NCBI RefSeq assembly: GCF_000217715.1
Contig: NC_015666.1
Location: forward strand, 3,174,270-3,238,269
Source of the DNA: Halopiger xanaduensis SH-6
GTDB lineage: Archaea; Halobacteriota; Halobacteria; Halobacteriales; Natrialbaceae
Length of the DNA stretch: 64,000 nt
Direction: 5' to 3'
Part shown: piece after piece, positions 52,497 to 61,029 of the stretch
Position numbering within the stretch: position 1 is the stretch's first letter
Layout: each line of letters begins with the position of its first letter
The notes under the pieces: model-generated
What the model saw: the letters and a program-made list of their open reading frames with translations, nothing else
The model's database searches: none
Told to the model about the DNA's origin: nothing
Position numbers and translations under genes: made by a program

Positions 52497-54596
52497 TTAT
52501 CGGAGGCGATCGAGTTCCTCGATCGTCTCCGGATTCTCGATGCTGCTCAGGTCGCCCGGATCGTCGCCGGTGTAGGTCGCCTCGATGGCGCGGCGAACGA
52601 TCTTCCCCGATTGGGTTTTGGGGAACTCGTCGACGAACAGCACCTCGCGCGGGCGGAACGGTTTGCCCAACTCGGCGCCGACCTGCGCCCGGAGTTCCTC
52701 GCGGAGGTCATCCGACGCCTCGTAGCCGTCCTCGAGGACGACGTACGCGACGACCGCCGTCCCTGTCGTCTCGTCCGGCGCGCCGATCGCCGCGGCCTGG
52801 TTGACGGCCTCGTGGTCGATCAGCGCACCTTCGACTTCGGCGGGGCCGACCTTGCGGCCGGCGACGTTCAGGGCGTCGTCGGCGCGGCCGTGGAGGAACC
52901 AGAAGCCGTCTTCGTCCCGCTGGGCCCAGTCGCCGTGATCCCACAGATCCTCCCAGGTCGACCAGTACTCCTCGAGGTAGCGCTCGTCGCCCGCCCACAG
53001 CGACTTCGTCATGGAGGGACAGGAGCTACGAGCGACGAGGTAGCCGCGCTCGTTGTCGTCCTTCACGGAGTTGCCCTCCTCGTCGACGATGTCGATGTCC
53101 ATCCCGAGGCCGGGGCCGCCCAGCGTGCAGGGTTTGAGCGACTGGATCGGCATCGGCATCAGGAAGCAGCCACAGATCTCGGTGCCGCCGGAGATGTTGA
53201 TGATCGGGCACTCCCCGTTTCCGACGTTCTCGTAGAACCAGCGCCAGGACTCGGGATCCCAGGGTTCGCCCGTCGAACCCAGTATGCGCAGCGAGGAGAG
53301 GTCGTGATCCTCGAGCCACTCGTCCTCTCCGACTCCCACGGAGCCGGACGGCTCGTCAGACGCAGTCTGACGTTCGCCGTGCTTGCGGAGCGCCCGGACG
53401 GCGGTCGGCGAGATGCCGAACTGCGTCAGGCTGTGCCGATCGATCATCGCCCAGAACCGGTCCGGATCGGGGTAATTGGGCGCCCCCTCGTACATGAACA
53501 CGGTGCCGCCGAAGGTGTGGGTCCCGATCAGCGTCCACGGCCCCATCATCCAGCCGATGTCCGAGACCCAGAAGAACCGATCGGCAGGTTTGAGATCCAT
53601 TCCGAAGTAGACCTCCTTGGCGCACTGAACCTGCACGCCCGCGTGAGTCTGGACGATCCCCTTCGGTTTTCCCGTCGTCCCCGACGAGTACAGCAGCATC
53701 GACTCGTGGCTCGAGGGCAGCGATTTCGTCTCGTAGGCGTCGTCCTGCGTCTCGACGGCCATTTCCCACCACTCGTCACGGCCGTCGGTCCAGGGAATTT
53801 CGTGCTCGTTGCGCGTGTTACTGCTACCGAGCCTGTCGAAAACGATCGCGTGCTCGACGTGCCCCGCCTGTTCGATCGCCTTGTCGGCCGTCGACTTGAG
53901 GAAGACCGGATCGCCCCGCCGGTAGAAGCCGTCGCCCGTGAACAGCACCGAACACTCCGCGTCCTCGAGCCGCGTCGCGACCGCGTCGACGCCGAAGCCG
54001 GAGAAGATCGGCACCGCGATCGCGCCGACCTTGAGACAGCCGTAGAGGATCGCGACGACCTCCGGAACCATCGGCATGTAGAGGCCGACGGTGTCGCCCG
54101 TCTCGACGCCTCGTTCCTCGAGGGCGTTCGCGACCTGATTCACCCGGCGGTGGAGTTCGTGGTAGGTTACCTCGCGAACTTCGCCGTCCTCGCCCTCCCA
54201 GATGGTCGCGACGTTGTTCCGCCGTTCCTCGTCGACGGCGGCGTGTCGGTCGACGACGTTGTGGGCGACGTTGAGTTCGCCGCCGACGTACCAGTCGGTG
54301 AACTGCGGCCCGTCGCTGTCGTCCCGTATCTCGTCGTAGTCTTCGTCAAATTCGATTCCGAGGTAGTCGACCACCTCGTCCCAGAACCATTCGAGGCCCG
54401 ATTCTTCGATCCCCTCGAGATCGGTCGTCGTCCGCTCGATCAGGTCCTCGTAGTCGTCGATCCCGTACGTCTCCATGAAGTCGTAGACGTTCGCCGACTC
54501 GACGAACTCGGGATCGGGTTCGTGGGCGTCTTCGTCGACGGTCTCGAGATCGCCGTCGCCGTCAGCGTTTGCGTCGGTGTCGGTGTGCTCGGGCAT
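52497..54596 (-). CDS. AMP-forming acyl-CoA synthetase with palindromic insertion
   Basis: 699 residues, ANL superfamily. It has the P-loop YSSGTTGKPKG (about residue 302), WVSDIGWMMGPW, RILGSTGEPWDPESW and the hinge HGRADDALNVAGRKVGPAEVEG; the catalytic Lys is in KTQSGKIVRR. Where acetyl-CoA synthetase has WWQTETGG this protein reads ISGGTEICGCF, so the acyl pocket differs and acetate is not assured. Propionate or another short acid is plausible. Between LRKHGE and DEWLEDHD there are about 17 extra residues (RQTASDEPSGSVGVG) coded by tandem hairpin DNA at 53341-53372. Confidence 0.9.
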   Translation of the reverse strand: MPEHTDTDANADGDGDLETVDEDAHEPDPEFVESANVYDFMETYGIDDYEDLIERTTTDLEGIEESGLEWFWDEVVDYLGIEFDEDYDEIRDDSDGPQFTDWYVGGELNVAHNVVDRHAAVDEERRNNVATIWEGEDGEVREVTYHELHRRVNQVANALEERGVETGDTVGLYMPMVPEVVAILYGCLKVGAIAVPIFSGFGVDAVATRLEDAECSVLFTGDGFYRRGDPVFLKSTADKAIEQAGHVEHAIVFDRLGSSNTRNEHEIPWTDGRDEWWEMAVETQDDAYETKSLPSSHESMLLYSSGTTGKPKGIVQTHAGVQVQCAKEVYFGMDLKPADRFFWVSDIGWMMGPWTLIGTHTFGGTVFMYEGAPNYPDPDRFWAMIDRHSLTQFGISPTAVRALRKHGERQTASDEPSGSVGVGEDEWLEDHDLSSLRILGSTGEPWDPESWRWFYENVGNGECPIINISGGTEICGCFLMPMPIQSLKPCTLGGPGLGMDIDIVDEEGNSVKDDNERGYLVARSSCPSMTKSLWAGDERYLEEYWSTWEDLWDHGDWAQRDEDGFWFLHGRADDALNVAGRKVGPAEVEGALIDHEAVNQAAAIGAPDETTGTAVVAYVVLEDGYEASDDLREELRAQVGAELGKPFRPREVLFVDEFPKTQSGKIVRRAIEATYTGDDPGDLSSIENPETIEELDRLR
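53341..53372. repeat. Tandem palindromes inside the acyl-CoA ligase gene
   Basis: Two adjacent perfect inverted repeats: GAGCC-GGAC-GGCTC (53341-53354) and CGTCAGAC-GCA-GTCTGACG (53354-53372). They coincide with an in-frame insertion of about 51 bp in an otherwise conserved part of the enzyme. This has the appearance of a small palindromic mobile element that keeps the reading frame. Confidence 0.7.
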
Positions 54597-54761
54597 GGCT
54601 CTAACACTGTGTGTTTATCACACGCAACCATCAAACGCAGGGTCAATCCAAACGAATCGACGGGATAGCGAGCGTCCGACGTGCCGCCTGCTTCGCGGAT
54701 CGTATCGTGGCCGAATCAGACCTGGGTTCACGTGACAGGGAACGTATCATTGTCTGACGTA

Positions 54762-54769
54762 CGTTTATG
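54762..54769 (+). promoter_or_regulatory. TATA box of the coiled-coil/smc transcript
   Basis: CGTTTATG is centred 28 bp before the ATG at 54794, favouring that start over the in-frame ATG at 54767. Confidence 0.55.
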
Positions 54770-54793
54770 GTTCAGGGTGTCGCCCTAGTGGAT

Positions 54794-55123
54794 ATGTCGA
54801 ACAACCGCGTCGAGCAGCTCGAATCGACGGTCGCGGAACTCGAGTCGACGGTAGAGGGACTCACGGACGAGCTCATCGAAGCGAAGGAGCGCATCCGCGT
54901 CCTCGAGGCGGAACTCGATGCCGAAACGCCGACGCGCGTCCCCGAGCGACGGAGCGACAAGGCTGAGACGGACGATACTGCCACGACGACGGAAGCGGCA
55001 CCGGACGAGGTCGCCGAGGCGACCGCCGACGCCGCCAACGTCGACGCCGAAACGGACGCCGACGAGGCCCCCTCCGGAGACGAAGCGGAAGACTCAGGTA
55101 CCGACGACATCATTATCGCGTAA
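54794..55123 (+). CDS. Small coiled-coil protein upstream of smc
   Basis: 109 residues. The first 47 form one strong heptad-repeat helix (RVEQLESTVAELESTVEGLTDELIEAKERIRVLEAEL). The rest is an acidic Ala/Thr/Asp/Glu tail that ends DDIIIA. Not a known SMC subunit by sequence, but the position directly before smc on the same strand (110 bp apart) suggests a link. I recall similar small coiled-coil genes beside smc in other haloarchaea, but this needs a genome comparison. The TATA box is 28 bp upstream. Confidence 0.7.
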   Translation: MSNNRVEQLESTVAELESTVEGLTDELIEAKERIRVLEAELDAETPTRVPERRSDKAETDDTATTTEAAPDEVAEATADAANVDAETDADEAPSGDEAEDSGTDDIIIA

Positions 55124-55233
55124 CTGCACGATCGGCGTGCCGTCGGGCGGATTGGGCCGGACGGATCGGCCCCGCCCTCCCGCTGTCGCCGCCCCGGCAC
55201 TGACCATCGCGGAACGGAGGTCTCGAGAAGGGA

Positions 55234-58200
55234 ATGCACATCAAGGCAGTCGTTCTGGACAACTTCAAGAGCTTCGGCCGGAAGACGAAGATCCCGTTCT
55301 ACGAGGATTTCACGGTCGTCACCGGCCCGAACGGCTCCGGGAAGTCTAACATCATCGATTCGATCCTCTTCGCGCTCGGGCTCGCCCGCACCCGCGGGAT
55401 CCGCGCGGAGAAGCTAACCGACCTCATCTACAATCCCGGCCACGAGGACGGCTCGTCCTCGAGCGGGCCGCGCGAGGCGACCGTGGAGGTCGTCCTCGAC
55501 AATAGCGACGGCACCTTAGACCGCTCGCAGGTCGTCAACGCCGCCGGCAGCGACGACGTCGGCGACGTCGACGAGATCCGCATCCGCCGCCGGGTGAAAG
55601 AAACCGAGGACAACTACTACTCGTACTACTATCTGAACGACCGCTCGGTCAACCTCTCGGACATCCAGGACCTGCTCGCGCAGGCCGGCGTCACGCCCGA
55701 GGGGTACAACGTCGTCATGCAGGGCGACGTCACCGAGATCATCAACATGACGCCCCACGCCCGGCGGGAGATCATCGACGAGATCGCCGGCGTGGCGGAG
55801 TTCGACGCCAAGAAGGAGGACGCCTTCGAGGAACTCGAGGTCGTCGAGGAACGGATCGACGAGGCCGAACTCCGCATCGAGGAGAAGCGCGACCGCCTCG
55901 AGCAACTCGAGGACGAGCGCCGAACGGCCCTCCGCTACCGACGCCTCCGCGACGAGAAGGAGGAATACGAGGGCTACAAGAAAGCCAGCGAACTCGAGGA
56001 GAAGCGCGAAGAACTCGACGCCGCCGAGGAGAAGGTCGACGAACTCGCCGAGGAACTCGAGGATCTCCAGCGGGAACTCGACGAGCGCCAGGGCAAGGTC
56101 GTCCGCCTGCAGGAGGACCTCGAGGACCTGAACGCCGAGATCGAGCGCAAGGGCGAGGACGAACAACTGCGCATCAAGAGCGAAATCGAGGAGATCAAGG
56201 GCGACATCTCGCGGCTCGAGGACAAGATCGAGGCCAGCGAGGAGCACATCGAGGAGGCCGAGTCCAAGCGCCGCGAAGCGTTCGTCCAGATCGACCGCAA
56301 GCAGGAGGAGATCGAGGAACTCGAGGACGAGATGCGCGAGCACAAACTCGAGAAGGCCTCGATCAAGACCGAGATACAGGAACGCGAGCAGGAAAAGAAG
56401 CAACTCGAGGCCGAAATCGACGCCGTCGACACCGAGTTCGACGAGCTCAAGGCCGACCTCGCCGAGCGCAAGGAGGAACTCGAGGACGCCAAAACCGAGA
56501 AGAACGACCTCCAGCGCGAGCAGGACCGCCTGCTCGACGAGGCGCGCCGGCGCTCGAACGAGATCAGCGAGAAGGAGGGGACGATCGAGGACCGGCGCGA
56601 GGAGATTCCGGAACTCGAGAGCCGCAAGAGCGACTTAAAGCGCGAACTCGAGAAGGCCGAGAAGAACCGCGCGAACATCGCGGGCGTCGTCGACGACCTG
56701 AAAGACGAGAAGCGCCGGATCCAGTCAGATATCGACGAACTGGACGACGAGATCCAGGCGAAACAGCAGGAGTACGCCGAACTCGAGGCCAACGCCGGCG
56801 AGAGCGGAGACTCCTCGTTCGGCCGGTCGGTGACGACGATCCTCAACTCGGGGATCGACGGCGTCCACGGCGCGGTCGCCCAGCTGGGGAACGTCTCCGG
56901 CGAGTACGCCGTGGCCTGCGAGACCGCCGCGGGCGGTCGCCTCGCGAACGTGGTCGTCGACGACGACGTCGTCGGCCAGCAGTGTATCGAACACCTCAAG
57001 TCCCGGAATGCGGGTCGGGCGACGTTCCTGCCGCTGACGGACATGAGCCAGCGGCGGCTGCCCAACGCACCCAGCGATCCGGGCGTCGTCGACTTCGCGT
57101 ACAACCTCGTCGACTTCGACGACCAGTACGCCGGCGTCTTCTCGTACGTGCTCGGCGACACGCTCGTCGTCGAGGACATCGAGACCGCCCGCTCGTACAT
57201 GGGCGACTACCGGATGGTCACGCTCGACGGCGACTTAGTCGAGAAAAGCGGCGCGATGACCGGCGGCTCCGGTAGCGGCTCCCGCTACTCGTTCACCGGC
57301 GGCGGCGAGGGTCAACTCGAGCGCGTCGCCAAGCAGATCACGGAGCTGCAAGAGGAGCGCGAGTCGCTGCGCGAGGACCTGCGCGGCGTCGAGGAGCGCC
57401 TCGACGACGCTCGCGACCGGAAGACCGACGCGGCCGACGAGGTTCGCTCGATCGAAAGCGAAATCGAGAGCCTCGAGGACAAACGCGAGTCCATCGAGGA
57501 CGAAATCGAGACGCTCGAGACGGAACTCGAGGAGCTACGCGAGGAGCGCGAGTCGGTCGACGAGCGGATGAACGATATTTCCGGCGAGATCGACGAGCAG
57601 ACCGCCGCGATCGAGGAAATTCAGGCCGATATCGACGAACTCGAGGCCGAACTCGAGGACTCGAAGATTCCGGAACTCACCGAGCAGATCGAGGAACTCG
57701 AGGGCGAGATCGACGAGCGCGAGGCCCAGATCGACGAGATCGACGGCACGCTCAACGAGCTCGAACTCGAGAAGGAGTACGCCGAGGACGCGATCGAGGG
57801 CCTCCACGACGACATCGAGGCGGCCCAGAACAAGAAGGCCGAGCACGAGAACCGCATCGAGGAGTGCGAGGCGACGATCGAGGAGAAGGAAGCCGAACTC
57901 GAGGAGAAACGCGAAGCCGTCGAGGAACTCGAGGAAGAGCTCGCCGAGCTCAAGGAAGACCGCAACGAGCTCCGCGAGGACCTCGAGGACGCGCGGACGA
58001 AACGCGACCAGCAGCAGGATCGCGTCAACGCCGTCCAGAGCAAACTCGAGAGCAAGCGCGAGCGCGTCCAGGACCTAGAGTGGGAGATCGAGGGCCTCGA
58101 GTCGGAGGTCGGCGACTACGACCCCGAGGACGTGCCGGACCACGACACCGTCCTCGAGATGATCGAACTGCTGACGGCCGACATGGAGGCGATGGAGCCG

Positions 58201-58824
58201 GTCAACATGCTCGCGATCGACGAGTACGACGAGGTCCGCGAGGATCTCGAGGAACTCGAGGACGCGAAGGACACGCTCGTCGAGGAGGCCGAGGGCATTC
58301 GCGACCGGATCGAGCAGTACGAGACCCAGAAGAAAGAGACGTTCATGACGGCCTACGAGGCCATCTCCGAGCACTTCACGGAGATCTTCGAGAAGCTCTC
58401 GGAGGGGACCGGCACCTTGCACCTCGAGAACGAGGACGATCCCTTCGACGGCGGGCTGACGATGAAGGCCCAGCCGGGCGACAAGCCGATCCAGCGTCTC
58501 GACGCGATGTCCGGCGGGGAGAAGTCTCTGACCGCGCTGGCGTTCATCTTCGCGATCCAGCGGCACAACCCGGCGCCGTTCTACGCGCTGGACGAGGTCG
58601 ACGCCTTCCTCGACGCCGTCAACGCCGAGCGGATCGGAGAGATGGTCGAGGAACTTGCCGACGAGGCCCAGTTCGTCGTCGTCTCGCACCGCTCGGCGAT
58701 GCTCGACCGCTCCCAGCGAGCGATCGGCGTCACGATGCAGCAGGACAACGTGAGCGCGGTGACCGGCATCGACCTGAGTAGCGAGGGCGACGGCGAGACC
58801 GAGGAGGTGCCGGTCGGTGACTAG
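55234..58824 (+). CDS. smc: Chromosome segregation ATPase SMC
   Basis: 1196 residues, full-length condensin-type SMC. Walker A is GPNGSGKSN (residues 31-39). A first coiled-coil arm covers about residues 170-510. The hinge domain lies at about 527-685 (FGRSVTTILNSGIDGVHGAVAQL to MTGGSGSGSRYS). The second arm runs to about 1010. The C-terminal ATPase head has the signature MSGGEKSLTALAFIFAIQ (about residue 1090) and Walker B FYALDEVDAFLDA. It works with ScpA, whose gene overlaps by 8 bp. Confidence 0.97.
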   Translation: MHIKAVVLDNFKSFGRKTKIPFYEDFTVVTGPNGSGKSNIIDSILFALGLARTRGIRAEKLTDLIYNPGHEDGSSSSGPREATVEVVLDNSDGTLDRSQVVNAAGSDDVGDVDEIRIRRRVKETEDNYYSYYYLNDRSVNLSDIQDLLAQAGVTPEGYNVVMQGDVTEIINMTPHARREIIDEIAGVAEFDAKKEDAFEELEVVEERIDEAELRIEEKRDRLEQLEDERRTALRYRRLRDEKEEYEGYKKASELEEKREELDAAEEKVDELAEELEDLQRELDERQGKVVRLQEDLEDLNAEIERKGEDEQLRIKSEIEEIKGDISRLEDKIEASEEHIEEAESKRREAFVQIDRKQEEIEELEDEMREHKLEKASIKTEIQEREQEKKQLEAEIDAVDTEFDELKADLAERKEELEDAKTEKNDLQREQDRLLDEARRRSNEISEKEGTIEDRREEIPELESRKSDLKRELEKAEKNRANIAGVVDDLKDEKRRIQSDIDELDDEIQAKQQEYAELEANAGESGDSSFGRSVTTILNSGIDGVHGAVAQLGNVSGEYAVACETAAGGRLANVVVDDDVVGQQCIEHLKSRNAGRATFLPLTDMSQRRLPNAPSDPGVVDFAYNLVDFDDQYAGVFSYVLGDTLVVEDIETARSYMGDYRMVTLDGDLVEKSGAMTGGSGSGSRYSFTGGGEGQLERVAKQITELQEERESLREDLRGVEERLDDARDRKTDAADEVRSIESEIESLEDKRESIEDEIETLETELEELREERESVDERMNDISGEIDEQTAAIEEIQADIDELEAELEDSKIPELTEQIEELEGEIDEREAQIDEIDGTLNELELEKEYAEDAIEGLHDDIEAAQNKKAEHENRIEECEATIEEKEAELEEKREAVEELEEELAELKEDRNELREDLEDARTKRDQQQDRVNAVQSKLESKRERVQDLEWEIEGLESEVGDYDPEDVPDHDTVLEMIELLTADMEAMEPVNMLAIDEYDEVREDLEELEDAKDTLVEEAEGIRDRIEQYETQKKETFMTAYEAISEHFTEIFEKLSEGTGTLHLENEDDPFDGGLTMKAQPGDKPIQRLDAMSGGEKSLTALAFIFAIQRHNPAPFYALDEVDAFLDAVNAERIGEMVEELADEAQFVVVSHRSAMLDRSQRAIGVTMQQDNVSAVTGIDLSSEGDGETEEVPVGD

Positions 58825-59908
58825 GGAGGAGCGCGATCCGCGAGACGACGAGACGACGCGCGAGGATTTCTACCGCGAGGTTCGTACCGACGGCGGTGAC
58901 GACGATATCCCGCTGAACATCGCGGGGCACGAAGACCGAGAGCGCCCCGGTTCGGATGGTTCGAGCGACTCGAGCGACGCCGACGCCGACGCCGACGAGA
59001 CGGTCCTCGCGTTCTCGGAGTCCGACGCCGGACTCGAGTCGGAGACGCCGACGGCCGAGGGGGACACCGACGACGCGGATGATGAGGACGACGAAGTCGA
59101 ACCCGTCGAACTTCTCGTCCAGCTCGCCGAAAACGGCGAGATCGACCCCTGGGACATCGACGTCGTCCGCGTCACCGACAAGTTTCTCGAGGCGCTGGAC
59201 GACGCCGACCTGCGAACCTCGGGACGAGCCTTATTCTACGCGAGCGTCCTCCTGCGGATGAAAAGCGACGAACTGTTCGCGCCCGACGAACCCGAGGAGG
59301 AGGAACTGCCCCCGTGGGAGGCGCCCTTCGCGGACGAGGGACCGATGGACGGCGCCGAAGGCGGTGACGACGCCGGCGGCCACCCGCCCGGCTTCGACCC
59401 TGTCGAGAACCTCGAGAACGAGATGGAACGGCGCCTCGAGCGCAAGCACGCCCGCGGGAAGCCGGAAACGCTCGACGAACTGGTGCGGGAGCTACGCAGC
59501 GCCGAGCGGGACTCCTGGTGGAAGGAGTCGCGCAGCTACGACACCAGCGACTCGCCGCGGGGGTACGACCGCGGCGTGCAGGAGCTGAGCTACCACTCGG
59601 AGGACCAGTTCCGCGTCGACGACGAACCGACCAGCGACGACGTCACGCACACGACCCACGAGGAGGATATCGAGACCGTCATCGACGACGTCGAAGCGGC
59701 GCTCGAGGACCAGTACGAACGGGGCCGCGAGGAGGTGCTGTACGCCGAGATCGACGAGGTCGGCGGCTCGCGCGTGATGACCTATCTCGCGCTGCTCTTT
59801 CTCGCCCACCGCGGCCGAATCGAACTCGAGCAGGACGAACTGTTTGGCGATCTCTGGATCCAGCGACCGACCGTCGACGTCGAACCGGAAGAGGCGGTCG
59901 CGGACTGA
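58817..59908 (+). CDS. scpA: Segregation and condensation protein A (kleisin)
   Basis: 363 residues, GTG start overlapping the end of smc by 8 bp. After an acidic, probably disordered N-terminal region (residues 1-95) comes the kleisin N-domain VEPVELLVQLAENGEIDPWDIDVVRVTDKFLEAL and SVLLRMKSDELF, which binds the SMC neck. A long middle linker leads to the C-terminal winged helix with RVMTYLALLFLAHRGRIELEQDELFGDLWI. No scpB gene follows. Confidence 0.93.
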   Translation: MTREERDPRDDETTREDFYREVRTDGGDDDIPLNIAGHEDRERPGSDGSSDSSDADADADETVLAFSESDAGLESETPTAEGDTDDADDEDDEVEPVELLVQLAENGEIDPWDIDVVRVTDKFLEALDDADLRTSGRALFYASVLLRMKSDELFAPDEPEEEELPPWEAPFADEGPMDGAEGGDDAGGHPPGFDPVENLENEMERRLERKHARGKPETLDELVRELRSAERDSWWKESRSYDTSDSPRGYDRGVQELSYHSEDQFRVDDEPTSDDVTHTTHEEDIETVIDDVEAALEDQYERGREEVLYAEIDEVGGSRVMTYLALLFLAHRGRIELEQDELFGDLWIQRPTVDVEPEEAVAD

Positions 59909-59961
59909 GTGGGGTCGGTGATCGGCGATCGCGTTTCGCTTCCAGTGCAGCGTATCAATGA

Positions 59962-60258
59962 TCAGGCGTCGGTATCGTCGTCCGTGTCGGATTCGGATTC
60001 CGACTCGGATTCCGTGAGGTAATGCTCGCGATGGACGATCGTCTCCTCGCCGTCGCTAATGGCGGTCACGACGACCTGCTCGCCCTCGGGATACAGCGCG
60101 ACGGTCGCCCACGAGTCGGCCCATGCGCCCGGCTCCTGGCCGTAGAGTTCGGTCTCCGATCCCTCGATGGTCGATTCGATCCGGATCCGATCCGCTTGGA
60201 GGCCCGGCGAATCGGTGAGGACGACCCGCGCCCACTTCGGCGTCGCGTTGCGAACACA
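59962..60258 (-). pseudogene. Start-less ORF with conserved-looking protein
   Basis: The minus-strand frame from a TAA at 60285 to the stop at 59962 encodes about 100 residues that look like a real protein (RNATPKWARVVLTDSPGL, WADSWATVALYPEGEQVVV, ETIVHREHYL) ending in a Ser/Glu and Asp repeat. Between the upstream TAA and the first in-frame GTG (60069) there is no ATG, GTG or TTG. An AT-rich element at 60280-60288 is about 27 bp before the codon GTT at 60255, just where a leaderless start would fall. So either GTG mutated to GTT, a frameshift occurred, or a non-standard start is used. Not recognised. Confidence 0.5.
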
Positions 60259-60279
60259 CCGGAACGTTCCGCGTCGAAA

Positions 60280-60288
60280 GGATTATTC
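60280..60288. promoter_or_regulatory. AT-rich bidirectional promoter element
   Basis: GGATTATTC is centred 30 bp before the plus-strand ATG at 60314 and, read on the minus strand as GAATAATCC, about 28 bp before the presumed start of the ORF at 59962-60258. Confidence 0.45.
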
Positions 60289-60313
60289 GCGACCCGAGTA
60301 GACCGTTACACGA

Positions 60314-60862
60314 ATGACACGTCCCGGCCGCAGTCGCAGCGTCGCCGATGGCCTCCGTCGCGTCGCGGATCACGTCGGCTTCGCGCTGCTGTGGTGCTGG
60401 ATTCTGGCGTCGCTGTTTTTCGTTCCGACACTACTCGGCTACTGGTGGGTGGGCGCGCTCCTGTTCGTCGTCGGCCTGCTCGTCTGCTGGCAGGCCGCCG
60501 AGGCCTCGAGCGACCCGGTCTATACGATCGGCACGAAACGCGAGGTCCGGACCGGGCGGATCGAATCCGAGATCGTCGACTGCAACGAGTGCGGTCGTTC
60601 CGCGCCGGGCGGCGAGTATCGACGCTACGAGCGCCGGCGCGTCCTCTTTGGCTCGACGATCGCAGTGCTCGAGTCGGGTGAGAACATCTACTGCGAGGAC
60701 TGTGCGGTCGCGCCACGGGACCGGCGCGAGTACGGGCGCGAACTCGAAGGCGGGGCTCCGACGGCTGAAGACGGGGACGGTGACGGGAGTGATCGCAGTA
60801 ACGAGAAGGCGGCTGAGAACGATGGCAACCGCAGCGCCAGCACTGAACGCGCGGTGGACTGA
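60314..60862 (+). CDS. Membrane protein with zinc-ribbon domain
   Basis: 182 residues. Two hydrophobic helices (about residues 22-46 and 48-60) form a membrane hairpin. Residues about 75-130 hold two Cys pairs, CNECG and CEDC, separated by 38 residues with a GEYRRYERRRVLFG strand, that is a zinc ribbon facing one side of the membrane. The C-terminus is acidic, Asn/Ser/Asp-rich. Not recognised. A TATA element 30 bp upstream supports the ATG. Confidence 0.75.
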   Translation: MTRPGRSRSVADGLRRVADHVGFALLWCWILASLFFVPTLLGYWWVGALLFVVGLLVCWQAAEASSDPVYTIGTKREVRTGRIESEIVDCNECGRSAPGGEYRRYERRRVLFGSTIAVLESGENIYCEDCAVAPRDRREYGRELEGGAPTAEDGDGDGSDRSNEKAAENDGNRSASTERAVD

Positions 60863-61029
60863 TCCCGCCTCCCTCCCGTCTAAATCGCGGTTTCGGCCAG
60901 CAGTGATGCGATCGACGAGCGCGTCCAGAGGGACGATTCGAAACAGCGTCCGGTTGCCGTCGGTTGTCACCGAATCGATTTCGCCATCGTCTATAAGGGG
61001 GTTCAGGGGAGTGTCTTCGGCAGAATCCA
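60863..61029. other. Transducer upstream region
   Basis: 167 bp without a convincing gene. It includes the TATA box CTATAAG at 60991-60997 for the transducer gene and a protein-like minus-strand frame that starts with TTG at 61030. Confidence 0.4.

Noticed and set aside
54609-54623. GTGTG-TTTAT-CACAC inverted repeat at the acyl-CoA ligase promoter
   Set aside because: Arms of 5 bp around an AT core that is probably simply the TATA region; not strong enough to call an operator.
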